Origin: Synergistaceae bacterium
Lineage (GTDB): Bacteria > Synergistota > Synergistia > Synergistales > Aminobacteriaceae
Direction of reading: 5' to 3'
DNA: 33,378 bases
Assembly (NCBI GenBank): GCA_017470485.1
Contig: JAFUYQ010000004.1
Coordinates: 1-33,378, forward strand
Shown here: positions 1 to 7,864 of the stretch, one piece after another
Layout of the letters: every line of letters begins with the position of its first letter
Position numbering within the stretch: the first letter of the stretch is position 1
The notes under the pieces: generated by a model
Told to the model about the DNA's origin: nothing
Databases searched by the model: none
The model's input: the letters and a program-made list of their open reading frames with translations, nothing else
Program-made: the position numbers and the translations under genes

Positions 1-137
1 ATGTTCGAAAGATACCGAAAACAAAAATTGAGGAGCTAGAAAAGGCAGTGGGAGAAAGTCTGAGTAAGCTAAAACGATTGGATGCAGTGGGCTGGTTCAG
101 ACATTGTGGTTATTCTTCATAATTATGGAATTTGCTA
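1..137 (+). mobile_element. 3' end of an IS630-type insertion sequence
   Basis: The window opens inside an insertion sequence. It holds the last codons of a transposase and a terminal sequence ending TGCTA at 133-137, followed by a TA at 138-139 that would be the duplicated target. The terminal 24 bases, read outward-in, match about 17 of 24 positions of the element start at 33242. IS630-family elements insert at TA and duplicate it, which fits. The element boundary is inferred from the repeat comparison, not from a database. Confidence 0.65.
3..122 (+). CDS. IS630 family transposase, C-terminal fragment
   Basis: The reading frame enters from outside the window and stops at 120-122. It encodes 39 residues ending in GWFRHCGYSS, which resembles the usual tail of IS630-family DDE transposases (a short helix, then a W-F-R-H-x-G-Y end). 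The catalytic residues lie outside the window, so activity cannot be judged. The same family starts at 33288 in the same orientation at the other end of the window. Confidence 0.7.
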   Translation, partial: VRKIPKTKIEELEKAVGESLSKLKRLDAVGWFRHCGYSS

Positions 138-154
138 TAACAGGAGGTCTTATT

Positions 155-235
155 ATGCCTAATAAACATTTTACGGCACTTTTCACGCATTCTTCATTGT
201 TGACGCTGTCGGACAATAGGAGGGCTTCACGATGA
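155..235 (+). CDS. 26-residue ORF, possible leader peptide
   Basis: A short ORF starts at ATG 155, eight bases behind a strong AGGAGG ribosome site at 142-147. It begins 15 bases after the IS630 end. Its stop (TGA 233-235) overlaps the ATG at 232 of the zinc-ribbon gene in an ATGA arrangement, which usually means coupled translation. The peptide (MPNKHFTALF...) is basic and Ser/Leu-rich and matches no family I know. It could be a leader, a remnant of the gene hit by the IS, or chance. I saw no transmembrane segment or metal motif in it. Confidence 0.35.
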   Translation: MPNKHFTALFTHSSLLTLSDNRRASR

Positions 236-577
236 ACTGTCCAAGTTGCGAAGCTCCCATCAAAAGCAGCGAGACAATCTGCCCTTACTGCGGTGCGGCG
301 GCTAACACTTGGGGCTGTCCATTGCGTCAGATATTGCTCCGGCAATTAATGAGATGATTGCCGGCTCTGTAGTGATTGGGTTTTGGATTGTGTCGTCTTA
401 TCTGGCATTCGAGATAAGGAGCATTCTGAGGGCTTATGCCTCAAAGTTCATGAGCAAGAGAGAAGCGGCAGCATTCGTAGGGCCTTCAAGCGCAATGCTG
501 TTCTTCTTTGGCGTGATATACCTTCAGTTCCAGTAAACGATATGATTGAAGCCGAGATTCTCAAACGAGAAGAGTAA
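232..577 (+). pseudogene. Zinc-ribbon plus membrane protein, two frameshifts
   Basis: ATG 232 follows a good site (AGGAGGG, 219-225) and encodes a zinc ribbon with CPSC at residues 3-6 and CPYC at 17-20. This frame stops at 355-357. A second frame, open from 306 to 536, continues with a hydrophobic segment (IAGSVVIGFWIVSSYLAF) and another near AMLFFFGVIYLQF. A third frame, to 577, supplies a charged tail (NDMIEAEILKREE). Adding one base near 309-312 and one near 534 would join all three into a protein of roughly 115 residues. I therefore read this as one gene with two single-base deletions. Sequencing error near a contig edge is the main alternative. Function unknown. Confidence 0.5.
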
Positions 578-587
578 ATTTCCCCTG

Positions 588-629
588 CAAAAAAAAACTG
601 CCTCCCCCATATCTCACAGGAGAGGCAGT
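588..629 (-). terminator. Rho-independent terminator of the tct operon
   Basis: A perfect 8-bp stem (597-604 ACTGCCTC with 622-629 GAGGCAGT) lies just past the tctA stop. On the minus strand it is followed by a run of U residues from 597 down to 588. The plus-strand side has only a weak U tract, so it may also serve the decayed gene upstream. Confidence 0.75.
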
Positions 630-634
630 ATATT

Positions 635-2128
635 TTAGTCGTTGTTCTTTCTGAAAAGCTGAGAGACAATCGGCCACACCAGAAGCGCAAGGCTCACAAC
701 CATTAACGTTCCTGCAACAGGTCTGGCAAACATGTTCACAAGGTTAGCCCTCGAAATCGTGTAAGCCCTGCTGAAGTTCCCTTCGCAGATTACACCGAGT
801 ACCAATCCGAGAATCAATGCCGCGCTGTTGAAGTGGCACGCAGAAATTATCAGCCCTATCACGCCGGCAATCGCCATGATTTTCACGTCGGCAATGCTCA
901 TGTTAGTGGCGTATGAGCCGATTATCGCAAGCATTATGATTATCGGCCCCAAGTACGAGTAAGGCACGGCCAAAATCTGCGCAAAGACCTTCGCTATCGC
1001 AATCGCCACAACGACCATAAGGATATTCGTTACGACCATCGAGGCGAACGTTGCGCTCAAATACTGAGGCTGATTAACCAGTAACAGCGGCCCTAACTGT
1101 ACGCCCTTCAGGACTAGCGCACTCATCATTACGGCGGCGGCGTTACCTCCCGGAATACCCAGCGATAACAGCGGCACCATTGCTCCGCCCGTAGCGGCAT
1201 TGTTCGCTGTCTCTGAGGCGGCTACACCGTCAATGATTCCAGTTCCGAACTTCTCAGGGTGTTTAGAAAGTTTCGTCTCGGTCGAGTAGCAGAGGAATGA
1301 CGCAATCGTTGCGCCAGCTCCGGGAAGGATACCGATTATCGTTCCGATTACCGAACATCTTGCGAGAAGCCACTTAATCCCCCACCATTCTTTCCATGAG
1401 GGCATCTTTGTGTTGACGCTTGCAGTACCTTCTTCGGCTGAGAGCTTATCGCGCTTCTTAGTCTGTTTGAGGACTTCAGTAACAGCGAATATACCGATTA
1501 ATACGGGTATCATCTCAAGACCAGCGATGAGTTCACCGCTCCCGAATGTCAAACGCTGAACAGCGTACATCGGGTCTTGCCCTACGCACGCCAGAAGAAG
1601 ACCGAGCAGTCCCGAAATCAGCGTCCTCAGAATATTCTTGCTGTCAAGGCACGTCAGAATCGATAAGCCCATGAAGGTTATAGCAAAAATATCTGAAGGG
1701 CTGAACGATAACGCCGCCTGTGTCAACTGAGGCGATAACGTGAGCATTGCAAGTGCCGAAACAAGTCCGCCGATTGCTGACGAGCCTAACGCTATTCCTA
1801 ACGCCTTGCCGGCCTCGCCTCTCTGCGCCATCGGGTAGCCGTCAAAAGTTGTCGGCGCACTCGAAGGAACTCCAGGTATCTTGAAGAGAATCGCCGTAAT
1901 GCTTCCGCCGGTTATTGACGAGCAGTAGACAGCGACAAGAAAAACTATCGCCGGAACAGGCTGCATTGAGTACGTGAAAGGCAGTCCCAACGCTACGGCC
2001 ATCGTTGCGCTTACGCCCGGCAAAGCTCCGAAGATTGTGCCTACGATAATGGCGAACACGACCATCAATAACGTGTAGGGATCCATGAGTACGCCGAAGC
2101 CGTTTGTGAATAATTCCCATGTTGTCAT
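635..2128 (-). CDS. tctA: Tripartite tricarboxylate transporter large permease TctA
   Basis: This 497-residue inner-membrane protein is the large permease of a TTT-family secondary transporter, which imports di- or tricarboxylates captured by the periplasmic protein TctC. The sequence shows the family features: a Gly/Pro-rich N-terminal stretch (GALPGVSATMAVALGLPFTY, about residues 35-54), the GxPGVPSSAPTTFDGYPMAQRG-type loop near 85-105, a second related loop (GILPGAGATIASFLCY) near 265, and about a dozen hydrophobic helices. Its length is normal for TctA. The ATG has a GGGAGG site inside the end of tctB. The substrate cannot be read from sequence; citrate is only the type substrate. Confidence 0.93.
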   Translation of the reverse strand: MTTWELFTNGFGVLMDPYTLLMVVFAIIVGTIFGALPGVSATMAVALGLPFTYSMQPVPAIVFLVAVYCSSITGGSITAILFKIPGVPSSAPTTFDGYPMAQRGEAGKALGIALGSSAIGGLVSALAMLTLSPQLTQAALSFSPSDIFAITFMGLSILTCLDSKNILRTLISGLLGLLLACVGQDPMYAVQRLTFGSGELIAGLEMIPVLIGIFAVTEVLKQTKKRDKLSAEEGTASVNTKMPSWKEWWGIKWLLARCSVIGTIIGILPGAGATIASFLCYSTETKLSKHPEKFGTGIIDGVAASETANNAATGGAMVPLLSLGIPGGNAAAVMMSALVLKGVQLGPLLLVNQPQYLSATFASMVVTNILMVVVAIAIAKVFAQILAVPYSYLGPIIIMLAIIGSYATNMSIADVKIMAIAGVIGLIISACHFNSAALILGLVLGVICEGNFSRAYTISRANLVNMFARPVAGTLMVVSLALLVWPIVSQLFRKNND

Positions 2129-2135
2129 GATTAAA

Positions 2136-2678
2136 TTACCTCCCTACATTACCTATTGCTGATTTTGCTGAAGCCACTATACCTTCAACGTAGAGCGAGA
2201 AGTTTCTGAACTCCTCGATTGTTCCTCTCGGAAGGTTCACCGAGAGAAGAACGCTGAAGACAATATAAAGCGCGAACGTTACAAGCACCGAGAAAACCGC
2301 CAGCCTTATGACGTGAGTCTGACCAAGTAACAATCCGTAGAAGAAAAGCACGAGACAGCATGTCGCCATGTAGCCGAGCGGTTCAAGAATGAAACTTGCT
2401 CCGACAACAAGCGCGATACCGATAACCAGTCTCGCCCGTATGCTCATGAGTGCGTCAAGTGCGAAATCGGGATTGTTTTTGTTCTTCCTGATAATGTTGA
2501 TGATGTTGATTGCTATGCAGATTAACAGAAGAATTATTATCGCTTTCGGCCATACATCAGGCTTGAGGGTGTAAGGATTTCTAGCTGTTCTGTCTGGGAT
2601 TGGGGCTTCGAGGACGTTGAAGAAGTATGCGTAGAGCAGTCCGAGCCACAGTAATATGTTGCAGATTAATTCAAACAC
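2136..2678 (-). CDS. tctB: Tripartite tricarboxylate transporter small permease TctB
   Basis: The 180-residue protein has four hydrophobic segments in the pattern of the TctB small membrane subunit, including AIIILLLICIAINIINII and LVIGIALVVGASFIL. TctB proteins are poorly conserved and are recognised mainly by size, topology and position between tctC and tctA, all of which fit. It begins with GTG behind AAGGAG and ends seven bases before the tctA start, so the two are co-translated. Its transcription probably depends on readthrough of the hairpin at 2703-2729. Confidence 0.88.
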   Translation of the reverse strand: MFELICNILLWLGLLYAYFFNVLEAPIPDRTARNPYTLKPDVWPKAIIILLLICIAINIINIIRKNKNNPDFALDALMSIRARLVIGIALVVGASFILEPLGYMATCCLVLFFYGLLLGQTHVIRLAVFSVLVTFALYIVFSVLLSVNLPRGTIEEFRNFSLYVEGIVASAKSAIGNVGR

Positions 2679-2702
2679 TGTTAAATTTCTCCTTTATGCC
2701 AT

Positions 2703-2729
2703 AAAAAACGGGGCATTACTTCACCCCGT
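2703..2729 (-). terminator. Intra-operon terminator between tctC and tctB
   Basis: A 6-bp stem (2708-2713 ACGGGG with 2724-2729 CCCCGT) is followed on the minus strand by a U run at 2703-2708. It sits between the tctC stop and the tctB start. A partial terminator here would give more binding protein than permease, as is common for solute-binding-protein transporters. Confidence 0.6.
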
Positions 2730-2744
2730 AAAATTCAACGCTCA

Positions 2745-3737
2745 CTATTTGCCGCTGTAGTAGTCTTTCTTCATAACGCCCTCAGCCTTGAGGTAATCGG
2801 TGAGGAGTTTGTAATCGCTCTCGCAGTCGGCGGCGTATTCAGCAGGGCCGGCGAATCCGGGTCTCTCGTCATAGCAGCCCTGTACAAGGAATGCCTGCCA
2901 TGTCGGATCCTGCGAAGCCTTTTCGATAGCGGCGACAAGAACGTCAATAGCCTCCTGAGGAGTGCCTTTCTTGGCGAAGATTCCTCTCGCCGGGCCAAGC
3001 ACTGAGTTAATGCCGAGTTCGACTGAGCATTCAACATCAGGGTAACGCTTCATTCTCTTTTCGGAGAGAGCGAGAAGCGGAACTACATCACCGGCGGCGA
3101 TTAAGCCCTCGATTTCGTCAGTGCCAGTAACCATGATGTCGATGTGGCCGCCGACTAATGCCGAGTTCATTTCCGAGCCTGAAGGATAGGAGACATCAAG
3201 AATGTCCAGACCCTCAAGAGCCTGTTTGAGCGACGCGCCGTCAAGCCCTGTGCTTGTGAGCATACCTACGCTGACCTCAAACGGGTTTTCCTTGACGTAC
3301 TTAATCATCTCGGAGAACGTCTTGTAACCTTTTCTGTCCATAGCTTTTTTGGAGGCTGTGATTACGTTGATGGCGTGGACGAGACGGGCTACGGGGATAA
3401 ACTCATCTTTGAAGTTCATTGACGTTGTGCCCTGAATGTCCTGCATGAAGAGGCTCTGAGTTCCGAGCATGAACGTGTAGCCGTCAGCGGGCTGCTTGTA
3501 GACGTACTCGACCGCTGTAACGCCGTTTCCGCCGGTAACGTTGACGATTTCGACTTCCTGACCGAGAATGGGCTTGAGGAGATTGGCCATAGGACGGAGA
3601 GTCGAGTCAGCACCGCCGCCGACACCCCACGGACAAACGATAGTAACCTTGCGCTCGAATTTCCATTCGGCTGACGCAAACGATGCAAAGGACGCTACTA
3701 AAACTACAGCGAGCAATGCACAAAGAATTTTCTTCAT
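2745..3737 (-). CDS. tctC: TctC-type tricarboxylate-binding protein (BUG family)
   Basis: This is the periplasmic receptor of the TTT transporter, about 330 residues. I place the start at 3737 because an AGGAGG lies nine bases upstream and the product then begins with a typical signal peptide (MKKILCALLAVVLVASFASFASA). The longer frame from 3824 would bury this signal. After the signal come the family's first strand and ligand loop (VTIVCPWGVGGGADSTLRPMA, about residues 33-53) and the second conserved region (VTGGNGVTAVEYVYKQPADGYT). It leads the tctCBA order. Two binding-protein domains of normal length are complete. The ligand is not predictable. Confidence 0.92.
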   Translation of the reverse strand: MKKILCALLAVVLVASFASFASAEWKFERKVTIVCPWGVGGGADSTLRPMANLLKPILGQEVEIVNVTGGNGVTAVEYVYKQPADGYTFMLGTQSLFMQDIQGTTSMNFKDEFIPVARLVHAINVITASKKAMDRKGYKTFSEMIKYVKENPFEVSVGMLTSTGLDGASLKQALEGLDILDVSYPSGSEMNSALVGGHIDIMVTGTDEIEGLIAAGDVVPLLALSEKRMKRYPDVECSVELGINSVLGPARGIFAKKGTPQEAIDVLVAAIEKASQDPTWQAFLVQGCYDERPGFAGPAEYAADCESDYKLLTDYLKAEGVMKKDYYSGK

Positions 3738-3833
3738 GAGAAGAATACCTCCTAAAATTGAATTGAGATTAAAATGCAAAAGTGAGTAAAATTTTATCAC
3801 AATGAACATTTTTAGGGAGCGCATTTACGTAGA

Positions 3834-4244
3834 TTATTTCATTTCCAGAGAGCCGAGAATTTCGCCGAGCGTCTCGCCGTTGCTTACGAACCCTGTCCCG
3901 ATTATGAGCATGTAGAAATCCTCATCGCCCGTAATCATGGCTTGGCTTATCCCGTTATTAAGCTCAAATGTGTAGTTGCCCTCGTCATCACTGACGGGCT
4001 TAGTACCCTTCAGCTCATTCGAGAATGACACGGCCAGTTCAGCGATTGATTTGCCTTTGGGACTGCCGGCGGTTATCGAGAGCGAACCCGATTTGTCATC
4101 TGCCGAAACGCTCACTACATCGCCCGATTCAACAGCAGTCCAGCCTTCGGGGACATTGAGCGAAAAATATCTGAACTCCTCAATATCAGCGTATGCCATC
4201 GCCGGAATCATCATCAGCATTAAGAATAGCGTTAAACGTTTCAT
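3834..4244 (-). CDS. Small secreted protein coupled to copA, unknown function
   Basis: The gene encodes 136 residues: an N-terminal signal peptide (MKRLTLFLMLMMIPAMAYA), then a mature part of about 115 residues rich in Ser, Gly and acidic residues. The part from FRYFSLNVPEGWTA onward looks like the beta-rich PsbP/DUF1795-like fold in which an extracellular domain begins 'Y-x-F-P-P-G-W'; this is a fold guess only. There are no cysteines and no Met/His clusters, so an obvious copper site is absent. Its ATG shares one base with the copA stop (TAATG), so it is very likely translated with copA. That linkage suggests an accessory role in the envelope. Confidence 0.6.
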   Translation of the reverse strand: MKRLTLFLMLMMIPAMAYADIEEFRYFSLNVPEGWTAVESGDVVSVSADDKSGSLSITAGSPKGKSIAELAVSFSNELKGTKPVSDDEGNYTFELNNGISQAMITGDEDFYMLIIGTGFVSNGETLGEILGSLEMK

Positions 4245-6484
4245 TACTTCCTGCCTCCGTGAATGTCAAAGAGATTCAATCTCAGGGCGTTAGTTACGAC
4301 ACAGAAACTTGATAGGCTCATGGCCGCCGCCCCGAACATCGGGTCAAGTTTCAATCCCCATAACCCTGCCGCTAATGGTATTCCGATAACGTTATAGATG
4401 AATGCCCAGAACAAATTCTGATGAATGTTGCGGAGAGTCATACGGCTTAATCTGACGGCGGCAGGTACGTCCCTGAGAGTGTTCTTCATTAGAACGACAT
4501 CGGCAGCGTCAACAGCTATATCAGTTCCGGCACCGATTGCTATTCCTATGTCAGCGCGTGTCAAAGCCGGTGCGTCATTGATACCGTCCCCGACCATTGC
4601 GGTCTTGCCGCTCTCCTGCAACTTTCGGATTACGCTTTCCTTGCCGTCAGGAAGCACTCCGGCGATAACATCATCAACACCGGCTTCATTAGCGATTGCC
4701 TTAGCTGTGCGCTCATTGTCGCCCGTGAGCATGACGACTTTTATTCCCATCTCCTGAAGTTCTTTAACGGCCTCCTTGCTGTCAGGCTTAATCACATCGG
4801 CGACAGCTATTATCCCTATTAACTCATCGTCCCGAACGAACATTAGAGGTGTCTTGCCGTTCTCGGCGAATTTTTCGGCCTCGTGGGTAAATTTATCGCT
4901 GACGGAATATTTTTCGGTGATGAACTTGACGCTTCCTCCCGTTAAAATGCTTCCGTCAGTAAGCGCGGCTGTCAGCCCATTGCCCGTCAACGCCTTGAAG
5001 TCCTCAACGTCTTTGGCCTTAATGCCTTTCTCCTTTGCGTAATCAACCACAGCTTTCGCGAGAGGGTGTTCGCTTTTTGACTCAAGTGAGTAAGCGAGGG
5101 TAACTAATTCTTCCTCAAGGCAGTCTCCGGCTGTCAATATGTCCGTAACTTTCGGCTCACCGCTGGTAATCGTGCCTGTTTTGTCGAGGGCGGCGATTTT
5201 GATTTTGCCTGTTTCCTCAAGAGACGAGGCGGTCTTGAAGAGGAGACCGTTTTTCGCCCCGACCCCGTTTCCTACCATAACGGCGACAGGAGTAGCGAGG
5301 CCGAGAGCGCAAGGACAGCTAATTACGAGAACGGCTATGCCGTAAGAAAGAGCCTCGCCGAAAGATTTTCCGGCGATAATCCAGCCTGCCACAACGCAGA
5401 CAGCAATGAAAATTACGGAAGGGACGAAAATTCCGCAGACCTTATCGGCGATTTTAGCGACAGGAGCTTTAGTGGCCGCCGCGTCGCTGACCATCTTTAT
5501 GATTTGCGACAAGGTAGTGTCATGGCCGACTCTGGTCGCCTCGCACTTGATGAAGCCGGATTGATTGATTGTTCCAGCCGAGACTGAGTCGCCCTTCATC
5601 TTGTCAACTGGAATACTCTCGCCCGTTAATGCCGACTCGTTCACGGCGGTTGAGCCCTCAACGATTACGCCGTCAACTGGAATATTCTCGCCCGGCCTCA
5701 CAATAAATACATTCCCCCTCATAACCTGCTCAATAGGTACGGTGATTTCCTGATTGTTACGGAGGATTACGGCTGTTTTCGGGGAGAGTTTCATGAGGCT
5801 TTTAAGAGCGTCAGTGGTTCGGCCTTTCGAGCGAGCCTCTAACATCTTACCTACGGTTATCAGAGTCAAAATCATTCCAGCCGACTCGAAATAGAAATCT
5901 GACATTGAAAATAAACCAGTGTGTTCCCTCGTCATCATCAAGAGAACGTAGACGCTCCACGAGAACGAGGCAAATGACCCCATAGCCACAAGCGTGTCCA
6001 TGTTAGGGGCAAGGTGAAGCAGTGAGCTGAAACCTGAGACAAAGAATTTCTGATTGATGACCATGATTATTCCGGCAAGGAGCATTTGAATTATACCCTG
6101 CGCAACGTGATTATCAGCGAAGAATGACGGCAAGGGAAGATTCAGCATGTGTCCCATTGAGAAATACATCAAGGCCAGTAGAAAGACCAGCGAGGAAATT
6201 AGACGGCGTTTCAGAATCGGTGTCTCATGGTCAGCGAGAGCGTTTTCCTCCTGAGAATGTGAAATTTGAGGCGAGGGGTCTGGAGTTTTTAGAGCCGCTC
6301 CGTAACCGGCCTTCTCGACAGCGGCAATGACTTCCGACGGAAGGGCGGTTCCCTCAACGGTCATTGAGTTAGTGAGGAGGCTTACGGCGCATGAGTCAAC
6401 GCCGGGCAGTTTTTTAACAACACGCTCGACTCTAGCTGAACAGGCGGCGCAGCTCATTCCCGTAATATTGTATTGTTCTGACAT
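4244..6484 (-). CDS. copA: Copper-translocating P1B-type ATPase CopA
   Basis: This 746-residue inner-membrane ATPase exports Cu(I). It has one N-terminal heavy-metal domain with GMSCAAC at residues 9-15, and the metal-gating CPC at 390-392 in the sixth of eight helices. The phosphatase loop TGES lies near 287-290 and the phosphorylated Asp is in DKTGT at 434-438. The SEHPLAKA nucleotide motif and GDGINDAPAL hinge follow. The C-terminal helices carry the YN and MSLSS residues usual for Cu(I) pumps, which argues against Cd/Zn specificity. Length is normal. It is divergent from the leuC-like gene and coupled to the secreted gene at 3834. No CopY/CueR-type regulator is visible here. Confidence 0.94.
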   Translation of the reverse strand: MSEQYNITGMSCAACSARVERVVKKLPGVDSCAVSLLTNSMTVEGTALPSEVIAAVEKAGYGAALKTPDPSPQISHSQEENALADHETPILKRRLISSLVFLLALMYFSMGHMLNLPLPSFFADNHVAQGIIQMLLAGIIMVINQKFFVSGFSSLLHLAPNMDTLVAMGSFASFSWSVYVLLMMTREHTGLFSMSDFYFESAGMILTLITVGKMLEARSKGRTTDALKSLMKLSPKTAVILRNNQEITVPIEQVMRGNVFIVRPGENIPVDGVIVEGSTAVNESALTGESIPVDKMKGDSVSAGTINQSGFIKCEATRVGHDTTLSQIIKMVSDAAATKAPVAKIADKVCGIFVPSVIFIAVCVVAGWIIAGKSFGEALSYGIAVLVISCPCALGLATPVAVMVGNGVGAKNGLLFKTASSLEETGKIKIAALDKTGTITSGEPKVTDILTAGDCLEEELVTLAYSLESKSEHPLAKAVVDYAKEKGIKAKDVEDFKALTGNGLTAALTDGSILTGGSVKFITEKYSVSDKFTHEAEKFAENGKTPLMFVRDDELIGIIAVADVIKPDSKEAVKELQEMGIKVVMLTGDNERTAKAIANEAGVDDVIAGVLPDGKESVIRKLQESGKTAMVGDGINDAPALTRADIGIAIGAGTDIAVDAADVVLMKNTLRDVPAAVRLSRMTLRNIHQNLFWAFIYNVIGIPLAAGLWGLKLDPMFGAAAMSLSSFCVVTNALRLNLFDIHGGRK

Positions 6485-6597
6485 GAAAATTCACGGCCTT
6501 TTCCTTTGTGATTTTGTTCATTATATTACACGGCCATGCGCTTATTAGTGTAGAATACTTAGGAAAATTTTTTATTATGAGGGGGAATCTTTCACAA

Positions 6598-7860
6598 ATG
6601 CCTATGACAATGACACAGAAAATTCTCGCGAAACACGCCGGACTTCCAGAGGTTCATTCCGGCCAGCTCATTCAGGCAAAATTAGACCTTGTTCTGGGAA
6701 ACGACATAACATCGCCCGTAGCTATCAATGAGTTCGAGGCGGCAGGCTTCAATAAGATATTCGACACCGAAAAGGTCGTTATGGTTATGGATCACTTCGT
6801 CCCTAACAAGGACATTAAATCCGCTACACAGTGCAAGCAGTGCAGAACCTTTGCAAAGAGATTCGGAATCTCTCACTTCTATGATGTCGGTACAATGGGA
6901 ATTGAACACGCTCTCCTGCCCGAACAGGGACTCGTTGCGCCCGGCGAGGCAGTTATCGGAGCTGACTCGCACACATGCACTTACGGAGCGTTGGGGGCGT
7001 TCTCAACGGGCGTTGGCTCAACAGATATGGGCGCGGCAATGTCAGCAGGTTACACATGGTTCAAAGTTCCTGCGGCTATCCGTGTGAACGTTAGCGGCAA
7101 AAAACGTCCTTATGTTTCGGGAAAAGATGTCATTCTGACTCTCATCGGCAAAATCGGCGTTGACGGCGCACTCTATAAGTCGCTTGAGTTTTCGGGGGAC
7201 GGTCTGAGCGAACTTACTATGGCCGACCGCCTCACAATCTCAAATATGGCCATTGAGGCCGGCGGAAAGAACGGTATCTTCCCTGTCGATGACATTACAC
7301 GAGAATTTCTCAAAGGCCGCGTAACCCGTGAATGGACAGTGTATTACCCTGACCCTGACGCTGAGTATGAGTCTGTAGTCGAATTGAACCTTGACGAAAT
7401 CGACTGCACTGTCGCTTACCCTCACTTACCGGAGAACGCTCACCCAGCCCGTGAAGGCCATGACATTAAGATTGACCAGATTGTTATCGGCTCATGCACA
7501 AACGGAAAAATTGAGGACATGGAGGCCGCCGCTAACATTCTCAAGGGAAAGCATATCGCTGACGGCGTGAGAGGGATAATCATTCCTGCAACGATGTCGA
7601 TTTACCGCGAGTGCATGAAACGGGGCTACACTGACATATTCCTTGATGCCGGCTGCGTGGTTTCAACGCCGACATGCGGCCCGTGCTTGGGCGGTTACAT
7701 GGGGATACTCGCTGAGGGCGAACGCTGTGTTTCAACAACAAACCGCAATTTTGTCGGGCGAATGGGACACGTAAAGAGTGAGGTTTATCTTGCCTCGCCT
7801 GCCGTAGCCGCCGCCTCTGGAATCACTGGACACATCACTCACCCTGAGGAGGTAATGTAA
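6598..7860 (+). CDS. leuC: LeuC/homoaconitase-family dehydratase large subunit
   Basis: The product (420 residues from ATG 6598) is the large subunit of a 3-isopropylmalate dehydratase/homoaconitase-type [4Fe-4S] hydro-lyase. Cluster ligands are visible as C300 (IGSCTNG), C360 and C363 (TCGPC). I chose 6598 because family members begin [10 protein letters not shown]. The site is weak: a G-rich stretch (GAGGGGG) about 12 bases upstream. An upstream frame to 6508 has no family similarity. The small subunit (LeuD) that completes the active site is not next to it, which is unusual; the next gene is pyk. It may make leucine, lysine precursors or another 2-hydroxy acid isomer. Confidence 0.88.
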   Translation: MPMTMTQKILAKHAGLPEVHSGQLIQAKLDLVLGNDITSPVAINEFEAAGFNKIFDTEKVVMVMDHFVPNKDIKSATQCKQCRTFAKRFGISHFYDVGTMGIEHALLPEQGLVAPGEAVIGADSHTCTYGALGAFSTGVGSTDMGAAMSAGYTWFKVPAAIRVNVSGKKRPYVSGKDVILTLIGKIGVDGALYKSLEFSGDGLSELTMADRLTISNMAIEAGGKNGIFPVDDITREFLKGRVTREWTVYYPDPDAEYESVVELNLDEIDCTVAYPHLPENAHPAREGHDIKIDQIVIGSCTNGKIEDMEAAANILKGKHIADGVRGIIIPATMSIYRECMKRGYTDIFLDAGCVVSTPTCGPCLGGYMGILAEGERCVSTTNRNFVGRMGHVKSEVYLASPAVAAASGITGHITHPEEVM

Positions 7861-7864
7861 AACA

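Noticed and set aside
2136..4244. Similarity of the TctB end (IEEFRNFSL) to the secreted protein (IEEFRYFSL)
   Set aside because: The match is one short stretch in unrelated contexts (a cytoplasmic/membrane tail versus a mature N terminus), so chance is likely.
4425..5753. Several plus-strand ORFs across copA
   Set aside because: All are shadows of the conserved ATPase frame.
6485..6597. A clear promoter in the copA-leuC gap
   Set aside because: TATAAT-like boxes exist on both strands, but none has a recognisable -35 at the right distance.
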